A DNA stretch of 44,423 nt from an uncultured Treponema sp. (lineage in GTDB: Bacteria > Spirochaetota > Spirochaetia > Treponematales > Treponemataceae), in the NCBI GenBank assembly GCA_937923945.1, contig CALDWC010000032.1:1-44423 (forward strand), given 5' to 3'. The notes under the pieces are model-generated. The model worked only from the letters and a program-made list of their open reading frames with translations. It was not told the origin of the DNA and made no database searches. This document shows, one piece after another, positions 33,154-43,500 of this stretch (positions are counted from its first letter, which is position 1; each line of letters opens with the position of its first letter). The position numbers were made by a program, and so were the translations under genes.

Positions 33154-35610
33154 TTATACAATAAGAAAATCGGAATCTATTATTTTTAAAAAAGCATCAA
33201 TCACCATAGGTTTTGCAAAAAGCTTTCCTTGAAACTTTCGACAACCGACTTGGAACAAAAATTTAAACTGCTCCGTTGAATCGACCCCTTCGGCAATCAC
33301 ATCAATATTGATTCGTGATGAAAGTGCAATCAGTAATTTTATAATTCCTTCATCCTTTAAATTGTTTCCGATTTCTGAAACAAATATTTTACTTATTTTT
33401 ATTTTATCAAAATTGAGTTTATTGAGATAACTCAGTGATGAATAACTGACACCAAAATTTTTTATGCCAATACCTATTCCGAATTGTTGACACTGATTGA
33501 TGTTCTTGATTGCAAGATCGGGATTCAACATCAGCGTTTCTTCCGTAATTTCAATTTCAATTTTATCGGGTTTTACATTGTATGCATTCAATGTTTCCAG
33601 AATATAATCAAAAAATATCGGGCTGAAAAAACTTTGCTCTGATAATGTAATCATTAATTTAAAATCAGTATTCATATTAAAGAAGTTGTTTTCCGACGCT
33701 TTTTTTATTGTTGTATTAAGAAGCCATCTATCAAATTTTTTTAGAATACCCGCTTTTCTTGCAATATCCAAAAACATTGTTTCATTTAAAAATCTGTTAA
33801 AATCATAATACCAACATATCACCGTTTCAAAGCTACAAATATGTCTCGAGCCGTCATCGTTGATTTGAATTACCGGCTCAACAACAACATTCATCGTACT
33901 GTTCAATATTTCGGTTTTCAGCTTTTCGGAAACAAAAAAATCAGTTTCAATTTTATCTTTCAAGCTGGTGTCAAAGTATGAAATACAATTCTTGCCTTTT
34001 TCTTTCGCCTGATACATCGCCATATCGGCAAAACGAATGAGCGTTGCCGCATCAATACCGTCATTCGGGAAAACACTCACGCCAATCGATACGGTAATTT
34101 TAATTTCAACGTCATCAATAAAAAACGGCTGTGCAAGTACGTGTTGCAAATTCAAACACTCCGTATGAATATCCGATTGCTTATCCAAAATAATAAGAAA
34201 CTCATCGCCGCTGAATCGGGCTATCGCATTGTCATGTTCAAAAGCGGATGTCATGCGCGTTGCTATCTCAACAATCAACTTATTGACAATCTCATGTCCG
34301 AATGAATCATTAAGCATTTTCATATCATCAATGTCGACATAGAGAACATAAAGCATATCTTTTTTACTTATCAATGCATCTAATTTTTGCATGATTGATT
34401 TTCGATTATATAATTTTGTCGTATTATCAAAGTTAAGCAAGAAAAAATTATTTTCTTCCTGTTCTATTTTTTCACTAATTAATTTTTTTAACTTTATGTT
34501 TTTCTGCTTTATCGCGTGCGTTCGTTTTATTATTTTTGATTCAAGTTTTTTTTTATGACGTGCGACTTTATCTTTTCTTTTTTCAAACGAAGTCACATCC
34601 TGCAAATAATAAACCCCGGCGGCAAAAACTCCGTCTGCTGTTCTGATTGGCATACCGGTAAATAAAATATCACATTCCTCGCCATTGATTTTTAATTTAG
34701 TTTGTAGTTTAGTTCTCGACTTAAAAATTGTTCCGTCAGAAGAGGGAAAAATAAAATCATGAATTGATAAATTTTTCGGAACGCTCAAAAATTCAGAAAA
34801 CATATCTTCAAACATTTTATTCCACCATACCGGATGAAGATTAAAATCAACGACGACAACACATTCAGGAATTTTATCTATCATTTTATAGATGAGCAAA
34901 TTCGGCGATATTTCCAAGATATAAAAAAAACGCTGGCATATGATAATCACAAACGAAAATAAAAAAGTAGTAATGATAGCAAGATCATAATACATTGATA
35001 CAACTTTAAATGAATAAAGCAATATTAAATTGAGAATATTTATTAAAAATCCGAGTAACAGAACAATTCCTACAAAAAGTGATGACATACGAAGCCGTGT
35101 CGGGTTATCTAAATTTTTGTAGCATAAAAATAAATTTCTTATTCCAATAAACATTAACAAGAAAAAGTAAATGCTGAATATGACAAATGATGGGAATCGT
35201 ATAAGCTCCGGCAAAACTTTAGCCCACGATATTTTATAAATAGGTTTTAATATATCTGTGAATGGATAAAAAAAATAAGTGATTAAAAAAATTATTCCAA
35301 GCGATATTCCAAGTATTCGGTAATGCAGAATATCTTTTTTGTTTGTCAGTATACCCGTAAATTCATAAATTCCATAAAAAAGGGATGTTACCAGAATAAT
35401 ATGAACGGTAAACAAAATATTTTTCACATACGAACTATTTACTAAAAGTAATGCAACATAGTTAAATGACATTCCACATGAAATTGCCGCATGAACCGAC
35501 ATCCATAAACTTTTTCTGTTTTTTCGCATCGGCTCAAAAAAGACAAAAGCAAAAACACCGAAAATACAAGCAATGATTAAACCTACAGTAACATCGGTAG
35601 TTATATTCAT
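33154..35610 (-). CDS. Membrane GGDEF-EAL protein with intact GGDEF and decayed EAL
   Basis: The 818-residue protein has about seven membrane segments (1-230), a PAS-like domain (about 243-340), a basic coiled coil (341-390), a GGDEF domain (391-550) and an EAL-fold domain (565-818). The cyclase motif is SGDEF (467-471), an accepted active variant; no RxxD inhibitory site precedes it. The EAL half has lost key residues: EAL is ETV (595-597), the NLS Asn is Thr (ITLSEQ), DDFG is KNFG (about 717-720) and the KxD lysine motif reads KISKIF. It should therefore make c-di-GMP but not degrade it; the EAL may sense the nucleotide. GGAGAA precedes the ATG, 4 nt behind the stop of the upstream gene. 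Activity is inferred from motifs. Confidence 0.9.
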   Translation of the reverse strand: MNITTDVTVGLIIACIFGVFAFVFFEPMRKNRKSLWMSVHAAISCGMSFNYVALLLVNSSYVKNILFTVHIILVTSLFYGIYEFTGILTNKKDILHYRILGISLGIIFLITYFFYPFTDILKPIYKISWAKVLPELIRFPSFVIFSIYFFLLMFIGIRNLFLCYKNLDNPTRLRMSSLFVGIVLLLGFLINILNLILLYSFKVVSMYYDLAIITTFLFSFVIIICQRFFYILEISPNLLIYKMIDKIPECVVVVDFNLHPVWWNKMFEDMFSEFLSVPKNLSIHDFIFPSSDGTIFKSRTKLQTKLKINGEECDILFTGMPIRTADGVFAAGVYYLQDVTSFEKRKDKVARHKKKLESKIIKRTHAIKQKNIKLKKLISEKIEQEENNFFLLNFDNTTKLYNRKSIMQKLDALISKKDMLYVLYVDIDDMKMLNDSFGHEIVNKLIVEIATRMTSAFEHDNAIARFSGDEFLIILDKQSDIHTECLNLQHVLAQPFFIDDVEIKITVSIGVSVFPNDGIDAATLIRFADMAMYQAKEKGKNCISYFDTSLKDKIETDFFVSEKLKTEILNSTMNVVVEPVIQINDDGSRHICSFETVICWYYDFNRFLNETMFLDIARKAGILKKFDRWLLNTTIKKASENNFFNMNTDFKLMITLSEQSFFSPIFFDYILETLNAYNVKPDKIEIEITEETLMLNPDLAIKNINQCQQFGIGIGIKNFGVSYSSLSYLNKLNFDKIKISKIFVSEIGNNLKDEGIIKLLIALSSRINIDVIAEGVDSTEQFKFLFQVGCRKFQGKLFAKPMVIDAFLKIIDSDFLIV

Positions 35611-35614
35611 TTAT

Positions 35615-38140
35615 TTATTCTCCATAATGCTTTGCATCATAATATGGCAAAATTTTTTCGTTAAATATATTTTTAAATGGAACCGGCTTATAAAAATAAT
35701 ATCCTTGAATAATAATATTATCATTTTGCTGCAACAAAAAATCAAGTTGCTCTTTATACTCAACACCTTCGACAACAATTTTTAAATTACATACTTTTGC
35801 AAACTCCATAACGATATAAAGAATTTGCTCGATGCGTTTATTTTTTCCGATTTCATCAACAAAGCTTTTATCAATTTTCATTTTATCAATAGGTAATGTT
35901 TTAATATAATTGAAAGAAGCAAATGCGACACCAAAATCATCAACCGAGATTTTAATTCCCATTTTTTTTAATTCGATACATTTTGCAAGTATGCGCTTAT
36001 TATACACCAATAATTCGGTTTCGGTAATTTCAAATTCAAGATGTCCGGTATCAACATTGGTTTCTGCAAAAATATCACTCACTGTTTTTATAAAGGCTTC
36101 ACTGTTTAACTGTTTTGCAGAAAGGTTAACCGAAACCGTAAAATCATGAAAGCCGCTCTGCAGTAAAGTATTTATATCTAAGCAAGCTTGACGTAAAATT
36201 GAATAACTCATCGGAACAACACTTCCGGAGCTTTCCGCAACTTCGATAAAATAAAACGGTGAAAGCAAACCGCGTTTCGGATGCTGCCAACGTACTAACG
36301 ATTCATAACCGATTATTTTTTGCGAACCGTCCCGTTTTACTAAAACTTGCGGTTGATAAAACGGAATAAATTCATTATTATCACATGCATGTTTTATTTC
36401 GGCAATGAGTTTAAAACGCTCTGTAATATTCCGCGAGATTTCCGGTGTGAATACAACGTATCTGGTGCCTTCCTGAGTGTTTGCCTGAAGGCTTGCAAGT
36501 GAGGCATTATCGATAATTTCTTCCGCCGTCATTCCACGTTCGTATATACAAATACCGATTAAAACACTGATTGAAATTTCAAAATTATTCACTGTTTTAA
36601 TTTCGGAAATTAAATTAGATAGAACACGGGCAAAAATAATTGCATCATTTACATTGCTAATCGAATTATGCAGCAGCAAAAAATTATCGCCATCGGTACG
36701 TGATAAAACAGCATTATCAGCACTGATGAATCTATGAATGGTATCAACAACTTTTATGAGTACAAAATCACCGAACCAGTGTCCCCGTAAATCGTTGATA
36801 TACTTAAAATCTTTAATATCAATACTGAACACGGAAAAGTTTGTTTCATTATTTGCAATTTTATTTTCAACAGCGTGTAAAAAATAATTACCGTTATATG
36901 CTTGTGTCAATGTATCAATTTCCAAAAGATGCAGATATTCATTATGCAAAAAGTTTTTTTGTTTTATTTGTGCTTGCATATATCTATTCTGCTTTACAAA
37001 CTGTTTGTTTTTATCAAAAACTTTTTCATTAATATTTTTAGTCTCATATCCTAATGCAAGCGCTTTTACAATTAAAGCGGTAAAATCATGGAATATTAAC
37101 ACACTGCCAAGTAAATCACCGTATCGATCCAGTTGAACGGCATATTTCATTTGTAAATACTTTTTTTTACTCGTGCTTATTTGAATTATCTCCGTATGAT
37201 CGGTAGTCAATTTTTGCATATCAAAGTTAGCGGGTAAGAATACTCTAATATCTTTTTTTATACTGTCATCAACTTCAAATAACTTATTGAAGAACTTGTT
37301 CGTATAGATAATTTTAAAATCTGAATCAATGAAAACGACGGCATCTTCTACGGTATTAAAAATTTTCAGTGCAAAAACTTGCGGGAAAATTTTATTTTGT
37401 GGAATACGTCCCAGTATTTTTAATATACTTACTATCATCACCCCAAAAACGATCGGTGTAATAGTCGGTACAACATAGCGCTGAAATAGGGGCAAAATTA
37501 TATCAAATAAAAATATCAGCATATTACAAAGAGTGCATACGGCAACATCGGTTTTTATCTTAACCTTTACCGTTTTTTCCGCAGTCTTCTTTTGCAAAAA
37601 CAAAGCCTTATAAAAAAGAAAATTCAACTGAATCATATTCATAACCGTTATGATCAAAGCGTAGGGACTGTTATTTGACCATCCATAGATAAATGAATAT
37701 TCACCATTAGCAAATGACACCGGTTTAAGCGATAAAATCGATGGTGGCTTTACATACATAATCACCGCAATCAATATCATGAGAAACCAAGAGAGGGCAT
37801 TTACAATAATAGTACGGGGAGCAATCGTTCGTCTTTGAGTTTCCATTACATTCTTTTTTCCGTATTCTTCGCTAAAGCTGAAAACAAGTGCAACTAAAAC
37901 AGGAAACATTATCATCGATGTCATTGTAGCATACTGTGCAAATTTATACGCAGTGAACATTGTCTCGGATAAATTCATAAATGCATAAAAAAACACCGTC
38001 AGAGAATTAATTGCAAGCGTAATTATCGCTAACCAGGTAAAATCGGTATCTTTATAAAAATAACGGCGGTATGATCTTCCCAATATGATGATGATTGAAA
38101 CAAAATAAAAAAACGGATATATGTATTTGAGAAAAATCAT
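35615..38140 (-). CDS. Membrane GGDEF-EAL protein with decayed GGDEF and intact EAL
   Basis: The 841-residue protein repeats the layout of its downstream neighbour: about seven membrane segments (1-245), PAS (about 255-355), coiled coil, GGDEF (about 405-565), EAL (about 575-830). Here the cyclase motif has become DGDNF (483-487), which should abolish synthesis. The EAL phosphodiesterase residues are all present: E613 in ESL, N672 in NLSAKQL, E704 in EITET, D734-D735 in DDFG, K755 in KIDKSF, E791 and Q812. It should hydrolyse c-di-GMP to pGpG. Its start codon shares one base with the stop of the 1759-residue gene (TAATG), so translation is coupled. Confidence 0.92.
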   Translation of the reverse strand: MIFLKYIYPFFYFVSIIIILGRSYRRYFYKDTDFTWLAIITLAINSLTVFFYAFMNLSETMFTAYKFAQYATMTSMIMFPVLVALVFSFSEEYGKKNVMETQRRTIAPRTIIVNALSWFLMILIAVIMYVKPPSILSLKPVSFANGEYSFIYGWSNNSPYALIITVMNMIQLNFLFYKALFLQKKTAEKTVKVKIKTDVAVCTLCNMLIFLFDIILPLFQRYVVPTITPIVFGVMIVSILKILGRIPQNKIFPQVFALKIFNTVEDAVVFIDSDFKIIYTNKFFNKLFEVDDSIKKDIRVFLPANFDMQKLTTDHTEIIQISTSKKKYLQMKYAVQLDRYGDLLGSVLIFHDFTALIVKALALGYETKNINEKVFDKNKQFVKQNRYMQAQIKQKNFLHNEYLHLLEIDTLTQAYNGNYFLHAVENKIANNETNFSVFSIDIKDFKYINDLRGHWFGDFVLIKVVDTIHRFISADNAVLSRTDGDNFLLLHNSISNVNDAIIFARVLSNLISEIKTVNNFEISISVLIGICIYERGMTAEEIIDNASLASLQANTQEGTRYVVFTPEISRNITERFKLIAEIKHACDNNEFIPFYQPQVLVKRDGSQKIIGYESLVRWQHPKRGLLSPFYFIEVAESSGSVVPMSYSILRQACLDINTLLQSGFHDFTVSVNLSAKQLNSEAFIKTVSDIFAETNVDTGHLEFEITETELLVYNKRILAKCIELKKMGIKISVDDFGVAFASFNYIKTLPIDKMKIDKSFVDEIGKNKRIEQILYIVMEFAKVCNLKIVVEGVEYKEQLDFLLQQNDNIIIQGYYFYKPVPFKNIFNEKILPYYDAKHYGE

Positions 38141-41100
38141 TATAATTCTTTCCCCAACAAAACAGCCGCCACAGAAACAAAACCCAGATCTTCCGTTGAA
38201 AAAGATTTTTCCCTTGAGCGCATTGTTAAATAGAACACACCTTTAAGTTTATCGTTATTAATAATCGGGCAAGCCAACACTGATTGCCATGTCGGAAAAT
38301 TTAATTCACCGGCATTATGAACAATAACTTCATCGGTAAAAAAACCGGTTCCGCTTTCAATTGCTCGTTTTATAAATTTAGTATTAACTTCAACATCGGT
38401 AACAACATCGTCCGATCTTACCGTTATCATTTGTTTTATAAATTGCTGCATCATATAATCATCATTCGACAGCTGCGTATAAATCAAACTGACCGTTTCA
38501 CAGCGTATAAAATATAAAATTTTATTCAAGAATGTCTGTATCATCGCCGTTTTAGACGCGTAATTAGAAGTCATAAATAGCAACTCAAAAATGCAATTTA
38601 TTTTATCAAAGCTGAGATTTCCGGTATTTGAATACAAGCTGGAAAAAGCCGTTCGATCCATAACAGTATTTTCAAGCTGCGGAAAATACAACGAAGTTTT
38701 ATTCACGCCCAATCCGCTCGCGTATATCATCGCGGTATGAGCACTGTCAACAATATTGTCGGACGACACGCCTTCATCATTTAAGGATGCAATACCGAAT
38801 GTTAAAACGATAGGTAATTCAACATCATCAAATTTTAAAAGCGCCGATTGTTCTTTTATTGTTTCAATTTTTTTAATAGCAGTGTTTTTATTTTCATCAA
38901 AAAATAAAATTGCAAACTCATCCCTTGTATATCGGCATACCATATCATTTGGCTCAATATTCGCATTGACCATACTGATGATGGATTTTACAATTTTATC
39001 TGCCAGCCGTTGACCGAAAAGGTAATCAATCGCTTTGATATTTTCAATTCGAAAATATCCCACACTCATTTCATTATAATCTTGGCTGAAATAGTTAACA
39101 GCCGATTTTAATGTTTTTTCAAAATGTCTGATATGAACGGCGCCCGAATCGGAATCCATTATCACAATATTATTCAACTCATAACTTGATAACAGTGAAT
39201 TTAAAATCGGGATAAGTTTTTTACAATAACCAATTTGACGTTCACTCAAAATCACAATATCTTTTTCTATACAAAACATCAAGGTGTACGTTTTATCGGT
39301 TCGGCATTTTTCATCGGCGAGCGGAATCGTAATAAGCTCGAAATTATAAAGGTCTCCGATTTCCCGTATACGCGCAAAACCATTTTCTTTTAATGCTGAC
39401 GCATAATCGGAAAATTTCAGTATGATTCCATTTGCAGGAAACATGAGACGCTGCGAACCGTCAGAATCGGTGACGACAATATTCACATAATTTGCAAACA
39501 TTTTTTGTATCAATAAATTTAATACAAGCCGAATATTTGATTCATAATCATCGCAAAAATTTTGTATGGTTTCAAGAAGTGTTTGATATTTCAGTACTTC
39601 ATCGTTTGCATAAAAAACTTCACCCAGTAAAATTTCCAAAAAGTCACGACTCCTAACCGCAAGATTTAAATCATTTGAATTGAGCAAACGTTTTAAACCG
39701 ATTTGGCTCACTTTTTCCTGAAAGACACTTTCACAAATTTTTGTTTCGCCTTTCCTTATAAAATTATATACAATCTCAAACGGAACCTTGAACGCGTATA
39801 AATTAAAAAAAGTTAAACGCTTTTCATTCGGGATCTGTTCCATAAATTCTATAATAAGTTTTTCGACATTGATAAAAGTAAATGTCCCGTGTGCGTATTT
39901 TCGTTTTTTGAAATAATTTAATGCAAGCTGTTGTTTTACCATAATTTCAAGCATCGGCGTTTTTTGCTCTTTTAATTTTGCAAGTGCTTCTGTAATATAT
40001 ATTTCCGCGTTACTTTCATCCAGCACTGTTTTTATTAATTTTATACGAATATCGACGAGCGTATTTTTATCAAAAAGTGTTCCGCAATTTTCAATAACAG
40101 ATAATGCAAATTCATTGAGTAAATAAAACTGCTGCGAAGCAATACTTATTGATACCAGCCAAATTACTTGAGAAAGGAAATTATATTTTGCGCGAGGCGA
40201 AAGCGTTTTAATCGTAGACAATAACGTCTTTTTTAATTTTGCTTGGTGCGATTGTCCCGTTTTCAATACGGTAACAAGCTCCATAATAAAGTTTAATATT
40301 TTTTTTTGTTCGACATCCGAGCAACTGTTTCGTGCAAGTTTTAAGTTTTCCAAACATTCGTCATACTCGCCGAAAACTAAATTAATATGTCCGTTCAGAG
40401 AATAAAAATTAATATTCGCTTCTTCTTGTAAAACTTCCATTGAATAATTTTTTACGCTGCTTAAAAAATTATTTTTCGTAGTCAATGCTTTTACGTAATT
40501 ATTGCGTTTAATCAACAATTCATAATTTAAAAGTTGGATATAAAAATGGAGATTCTTCACGGAAAAATTTATTAAAATAAGTTTTTCCGCTGCCAATGTT
40601 AAATAGTATTCCGCTAAATCCAACTGTCCCGTTTCAAAATAGAGCATGATTAAATTTGCATAGCAACCTAAAATATTTTGTTCAAAGCCTGCAAGTGTTG
40701 CGATTTCAAGCGCCTCAAGGTATGTTTTTTCCGCAAGCTGTGCGTCATTCCGATACAGCAAATAAGTGCTGGCAATATTATTTAAAGAGTTTAGCATGCT
40801 TTTAATATCATTATGCTCTTCCGCATTTTTATAACTCAATTTAAAAAACTTATATGCATCCGCATATGAATTATTCAGCAATTCCAAATTACCTGCATAT
40901 CGATACAATATACTTAATGATTTTTTATCACCGCCATTTTTTTCAATTCGAGAAATTAAACTCAGCAACTTTTTCATTGCAGTTTGACGATTATTTGCAA
41001 TAATATCTTGCAAGATATATATTCGATCAATGTGATTCATTTCTTCACTATCAAGATGCGAAAACGACTGGATAAGCTCATTTAATTTTTCCGCTTTTTC

Positions 41101-43419
41101 TTGGAAATTCTTGATATCAACAATCTCATACAATATATCACAATAATGAAAATAATACTTGAGTACAATTTTTTTATTTTGTACTTCATCAATGAATTCT
41201 TCCAATTGACCGAATGTCACCAAAGCCAATCCGATTTTTCCCAAACCGCTATACACACTTGCCAATTCAATTCCGATATCAACCTGCGCATCAAGAGCAT
41301 GATTGTCCAAAATAATCCACGCACGCTCATAGTTTATAATCGCATTGTGATAATCACAACGAAGATTATTTTCACGGGCTTTTGTTATTAATAAATCCAA
41401 AACTTCATTTTCAGCGCCGAGATAATCATAATGTATTAAAATTTCATCGTAGAAAATATCATCATTCTCTTCTTTTAAAATTGCCAATGCACGAATATGT
41501 AAATCTCTTTTTTCCTCATCGGAAAGTGAATTGTAAAATGTTGTTTGAAGCATTTTTTCATCGATATGATATACACCGGGTTTAATTTCCGATATAAAAT
41601 TATTTTCGATAAAATCATGAAATATCGAATCAATTTCTTCTTTTGAAACTTCAGGCAATAATTTTTCAGCGAAGGATCGTTTTATATAAAGTTGAAATAC
41701 TGCAATGCGTTTAATGGATTGAGCGTGTTCAGTAAAATACCGGCTGAACGTACTTTTTGTTAATGAAATAACGGAAGCGGGAATATCAAAAAAGTGTGCA
41801 ATGTTATAAACTTTCGGATTCATTTCCCAATATCCTTTAAATCTATTTTTCAGCAGTTCACCGTTTTCTAAAAGTTGTTTTATCAATGTTATGATGAAGT
41901 ATAAATTACCGCCGGTTATTTTATTTATTTCTTTTGCGATTATCACCGGCTCGGTGCGCATCACAAGCATATCTTGAATAAGCAATGCCGTTTCATACTC
42001 CGTCAGCGGCTTTAACCGTATTTCTTTGCAATTATGTAATTTGATCATGCCGTCATATGCTGTTTTAAAATAACGTTCCAAGTTGACAAAATCTTTTGAA
42101 AATGAAAAGACAAAAAAAGTCCGTTGCATATTTAAACCTTGCGCTATATTTGAAAATATAAATTCAAGGATAAACTTGTCTGCATAATTGAGATTATCCG
42201 CAATAATCACTTGCGGTTTTATATAACTTGCTTTTTTTATCACATTATTTATTTTACCTACAACTGAATAAGTACTTTCCGAATAATAATTTTTTTCAGA
42301 AGCAAACTCTTTCACCTGTAAGTAGATTGTATTCAAATCGACTTCATTTTTTAATTGAGGATACGTATCTAAAATTTGCGACAATAATTTCAAAAAGAAC
42401 TGATCCGATTTTTTTTCTACAGAAACGAAATAAGCATCAACGTCTTCGAATTTTAAAAGAAAATTCAGATTATGCAAAAACGGTGTTTTACCGCAACCGA
42501 GATTTCCGGTTACTAAAAAAACATTATGGCTATCAGGTAACTGCGGACCGGTAATTTCTTTAATAATTCGCTTAATATGCTTTTCTTGATTGGCGATGCG
42601 GGGACGTGTACATACATAACTGTATACATTGTTGGCGTCAACAGAAAAAAAAGAATTTAGTTTTGCATTTATGTCGGAAATAACTTGATAATAAAAATCG
42701 TAAATAATGGAACTGTATTTTCCCAAACAAATATTTTCGCACACCGTCAAAATACATTCAAGAATTTTGTTTTCATAATCGGTTAAAAAATGTTCTTTAT
42801 ATGCTTCACGAATCGCTTGTATGTTTTCATAAACGTTGCGACTTTTCATATAACCGTCAAGTAACGATAAAAACAGAACGGCAATATTTTCAAAGCGGTA
42901 TTCCGCAGAAAAATCTTTTTTATTAATTGCAAGTGTTACTAAATCATTTGCTTTTACGGTAAATGAGTTTTCGTCCGCAATGGCAAAAAAATCATCAATG
43001 GAATCGATCGGATGAATATATCCGTTAATGATTCCCATGTTTTCACAACGACATATTTGTATCACCGTATTTAAAATTTCATCCAAATTAAACGGATCAA
43101 TAAATTCATCAAGCGGTACATATTCTTCATGCAGTTCATATGTGTAGTAGTATACTTTTTCCGTATTACCATCGTTCTCCAATGAGGTAATCCCAAAGTC
43201 ATAATTTTTGAAAAATAAATCATTTTGCATTACTGCAATATGCTTAAAATGTTTTTTGATAAATTCTTCCGAAAAAACGGACAAGCTTGCAGGACGAACA
43301 ATCGATAAGCCCAATGCATGATTTTTGTTGTGAAAATCCAACACAACAAAGTTCAGAATATTTTTTACCGTATAATGAATTTCACGAACAATTTTATACT
43401 GATTGTTGACAATCTCCAT
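38140..43419 (-). CDS. Giant pseudokinase / STAND-ATPase / TPR / GAF / GGDEF-like signalling protein
   Basis: The 1759-residue soluble protein has a protein-kinase-like N terminus without recognisable catalytic motifs (about 1-200), and an ATPase of the STAND/LuxR-type with Walker A GNLGCGKT (305-312) and a Walker-B-like VIIADNLNYAD (404-414). A long helical TPR-like array follows (about 650-1230), then a GAF-like domain (about 1245-1400), a GGDEF-fold domain (about 1410-1580) and a second GAF at the C terminus (about 1600-1759). The GGDEF motif is TRDEF (1498-1502), so cyclase activity is doubtful. This order recalls kinase-ATPase-GAF signalling proteins with cyclase or histidine-kinase output. 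The first gene of the c-di-GMP operon, it starts at 43419 with no Shine-Dalgarno; TATAAT lies 8 nt upstream. Its role is probably a sensor or scaffold for the two downstream enzymes, by inference. Confidence 0.85.
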   Translation of the reverse strand: MEIVNNQYKIVREIHYTVKNILNFVVLDFHNKNHALGLSIVRPASLSVFSEEFIKKHFKHIAVMQNDLFFKNYDFGITSLENDGNTEKVYYYTYELHEEYVPLDEFIDPFNLDEILNTVIQICRCENMGIINGYIHPIDSIDDFFAIADENSFTVKANDLVTLAINKKDFSAEYRFENIAVLFLSLLDGYMKSRNVYENIQAIREAYKEHFLTDYENKILECILTVCENICLGKYSSIIYDFYYQVISDINAKLNSFFSVDANNVYSYVCTRPRIANQEKHIKRIIKEITGPQLPDSHNVFLVTGNLGCGKTPFLHNLNFLLKFEDVDAYFVSVEKKSDQFFLKLLSQILDTYPQLKNEVDLNTIYLQVKEFASEKNYYSESTYSVVGKINNVIKKASYIKPQVIIADNLNYADKFILEFIFSNIAQGLNMQRTFFVFSFSKDFVNLERYFKTAYDGMIKLHNCKEIRLKPLTEYETALLIQDMLVMRTEPVIIAKEINKITGGNLYFIITLIKQLLENGELLKNRFKGYWEMNPKVYNIAHFFDIPASVISLTKSTFSRYFTEHAQSIKRIAVFQLYIKRSFAEKLLPEVSKEEIDSIFHDFIENNFISEIKPGVYHIDEKMLQTTFYNSLSDEEKRDLHIRALAILKEENDDIFYDEILIHYDYLGAENEVLDLLITKARENNLRCDYHNAIINYERAWIILDNHALDAQVDIGIELASVYSGLGKIGLALVTFGQLEEFIDEVQNKKIVLKYYFHYCDILYEIVDIKNFQEKAEKLNELIQSFSHLDSEEMNHIDRIYILQDIIANNRQTAMKKLLSLISRIEKNGGDKKSLSILYRYAGNLELLNNSYADAYKFFKLSYKNAEEHNDIKSMLNSLNNIASTYLLYRNDAQLAEKTYLEALEIATLAGFEQNILGCYANLIMLYFETGQLDLAEYYLTLAAEKLILINFSVKNLHFYIQLLNYELLIKRNNYVKALTTKNNFLSSVKNYSMEVLQEEANINFYSLNGHINLVFGEYDECLENLKLARNSCSDVEQKKILNFIMELVTVLKTGQSHQAKLKKTLLSTIKTLSPRAKYNFLSQVIWLVSISIASQQFYLLNEFALSVIENCGTLFDKNTLVDIRIKLIKTVLDESNAEIYITEALAKLKEQKTPMLEIMVKQQLALNYFKKRKYAHGTFTFINVEKLIIEFMEQIPNEKRLTFFNLYAFKVPFEIVYNFIRKGETKICESVFQEKVSQIGLKRLLNSNDLNLAVRSRDFLEILLGEVFYANDEVLKYQTLLETIQNFCDDYESNIRLVLNLLIQKMFANYVNIVVTDSDGSQRLMFPANGIILKFSDYASALKENGFARIREIGDLYNFELITIPLADEKCRTDKTYTLMFCIEKDIVILSERQIGYCKKLIPILNSLLSSYELNNIVIMDSDSGAVHIRHFEKTLKSAVNYFSQDYNEMSVGYFRIENIKAIDYLFGQRLADKIVKSIISMVNANIEPNDMVCRYTRDEFAILFFDENKNTAIKKIETIKEQSALLKFDDVELPIVLTFGIASLNDEGVSSDNIVDSAHTAMIYASGLGVNKTSLYFPQLENTVMDRTAFSSLYSNTGNLSFDKINCIFELLFMTSNYASKTAMIQTFLNKILYFIRCETVSLIYTQLSNDDYMMQQFIKQMITVRSDDVVTDVEVNTKFIKRAIESGTGFFTDEVIVHNAGELNFPTWQSVLACPIINNDKLKGVFYLTMRSREKSFSTEDLGFVSVAAVLLGKEL

Positions 43420-43427
43420 AATTATGT

Positions 43428-43456
43428 ATTATATCAAAGATAAGGCTTTTTTTCTA
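43428..43456 (-). promoter_or_regulatory. Promoter of the c-di-GMP operon, predicted leaderless
   Basis: TATAAT (43433-43428) ends 8 nt before the ATG at 43419; a weak TAGAAA (43456-43451) lies 17 nt upstream. There is no Shine-Dalgarno. It sits between luxS and the operon, so luxS read-through may also contribute. Confidence 0.4.
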
Positions 43457-43500
43457 TGCTATTTTTTACATTTGCGGTGTAATAAATACCGGCTCTTATC

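Noticed and set aside
43434..43500. Terminator between luxS and the c-di-GMP operon
   Set aside because: Only long-range, interrupted complementarity was seen; no compact stem followed by T, so co-transcription cannot be excluded.
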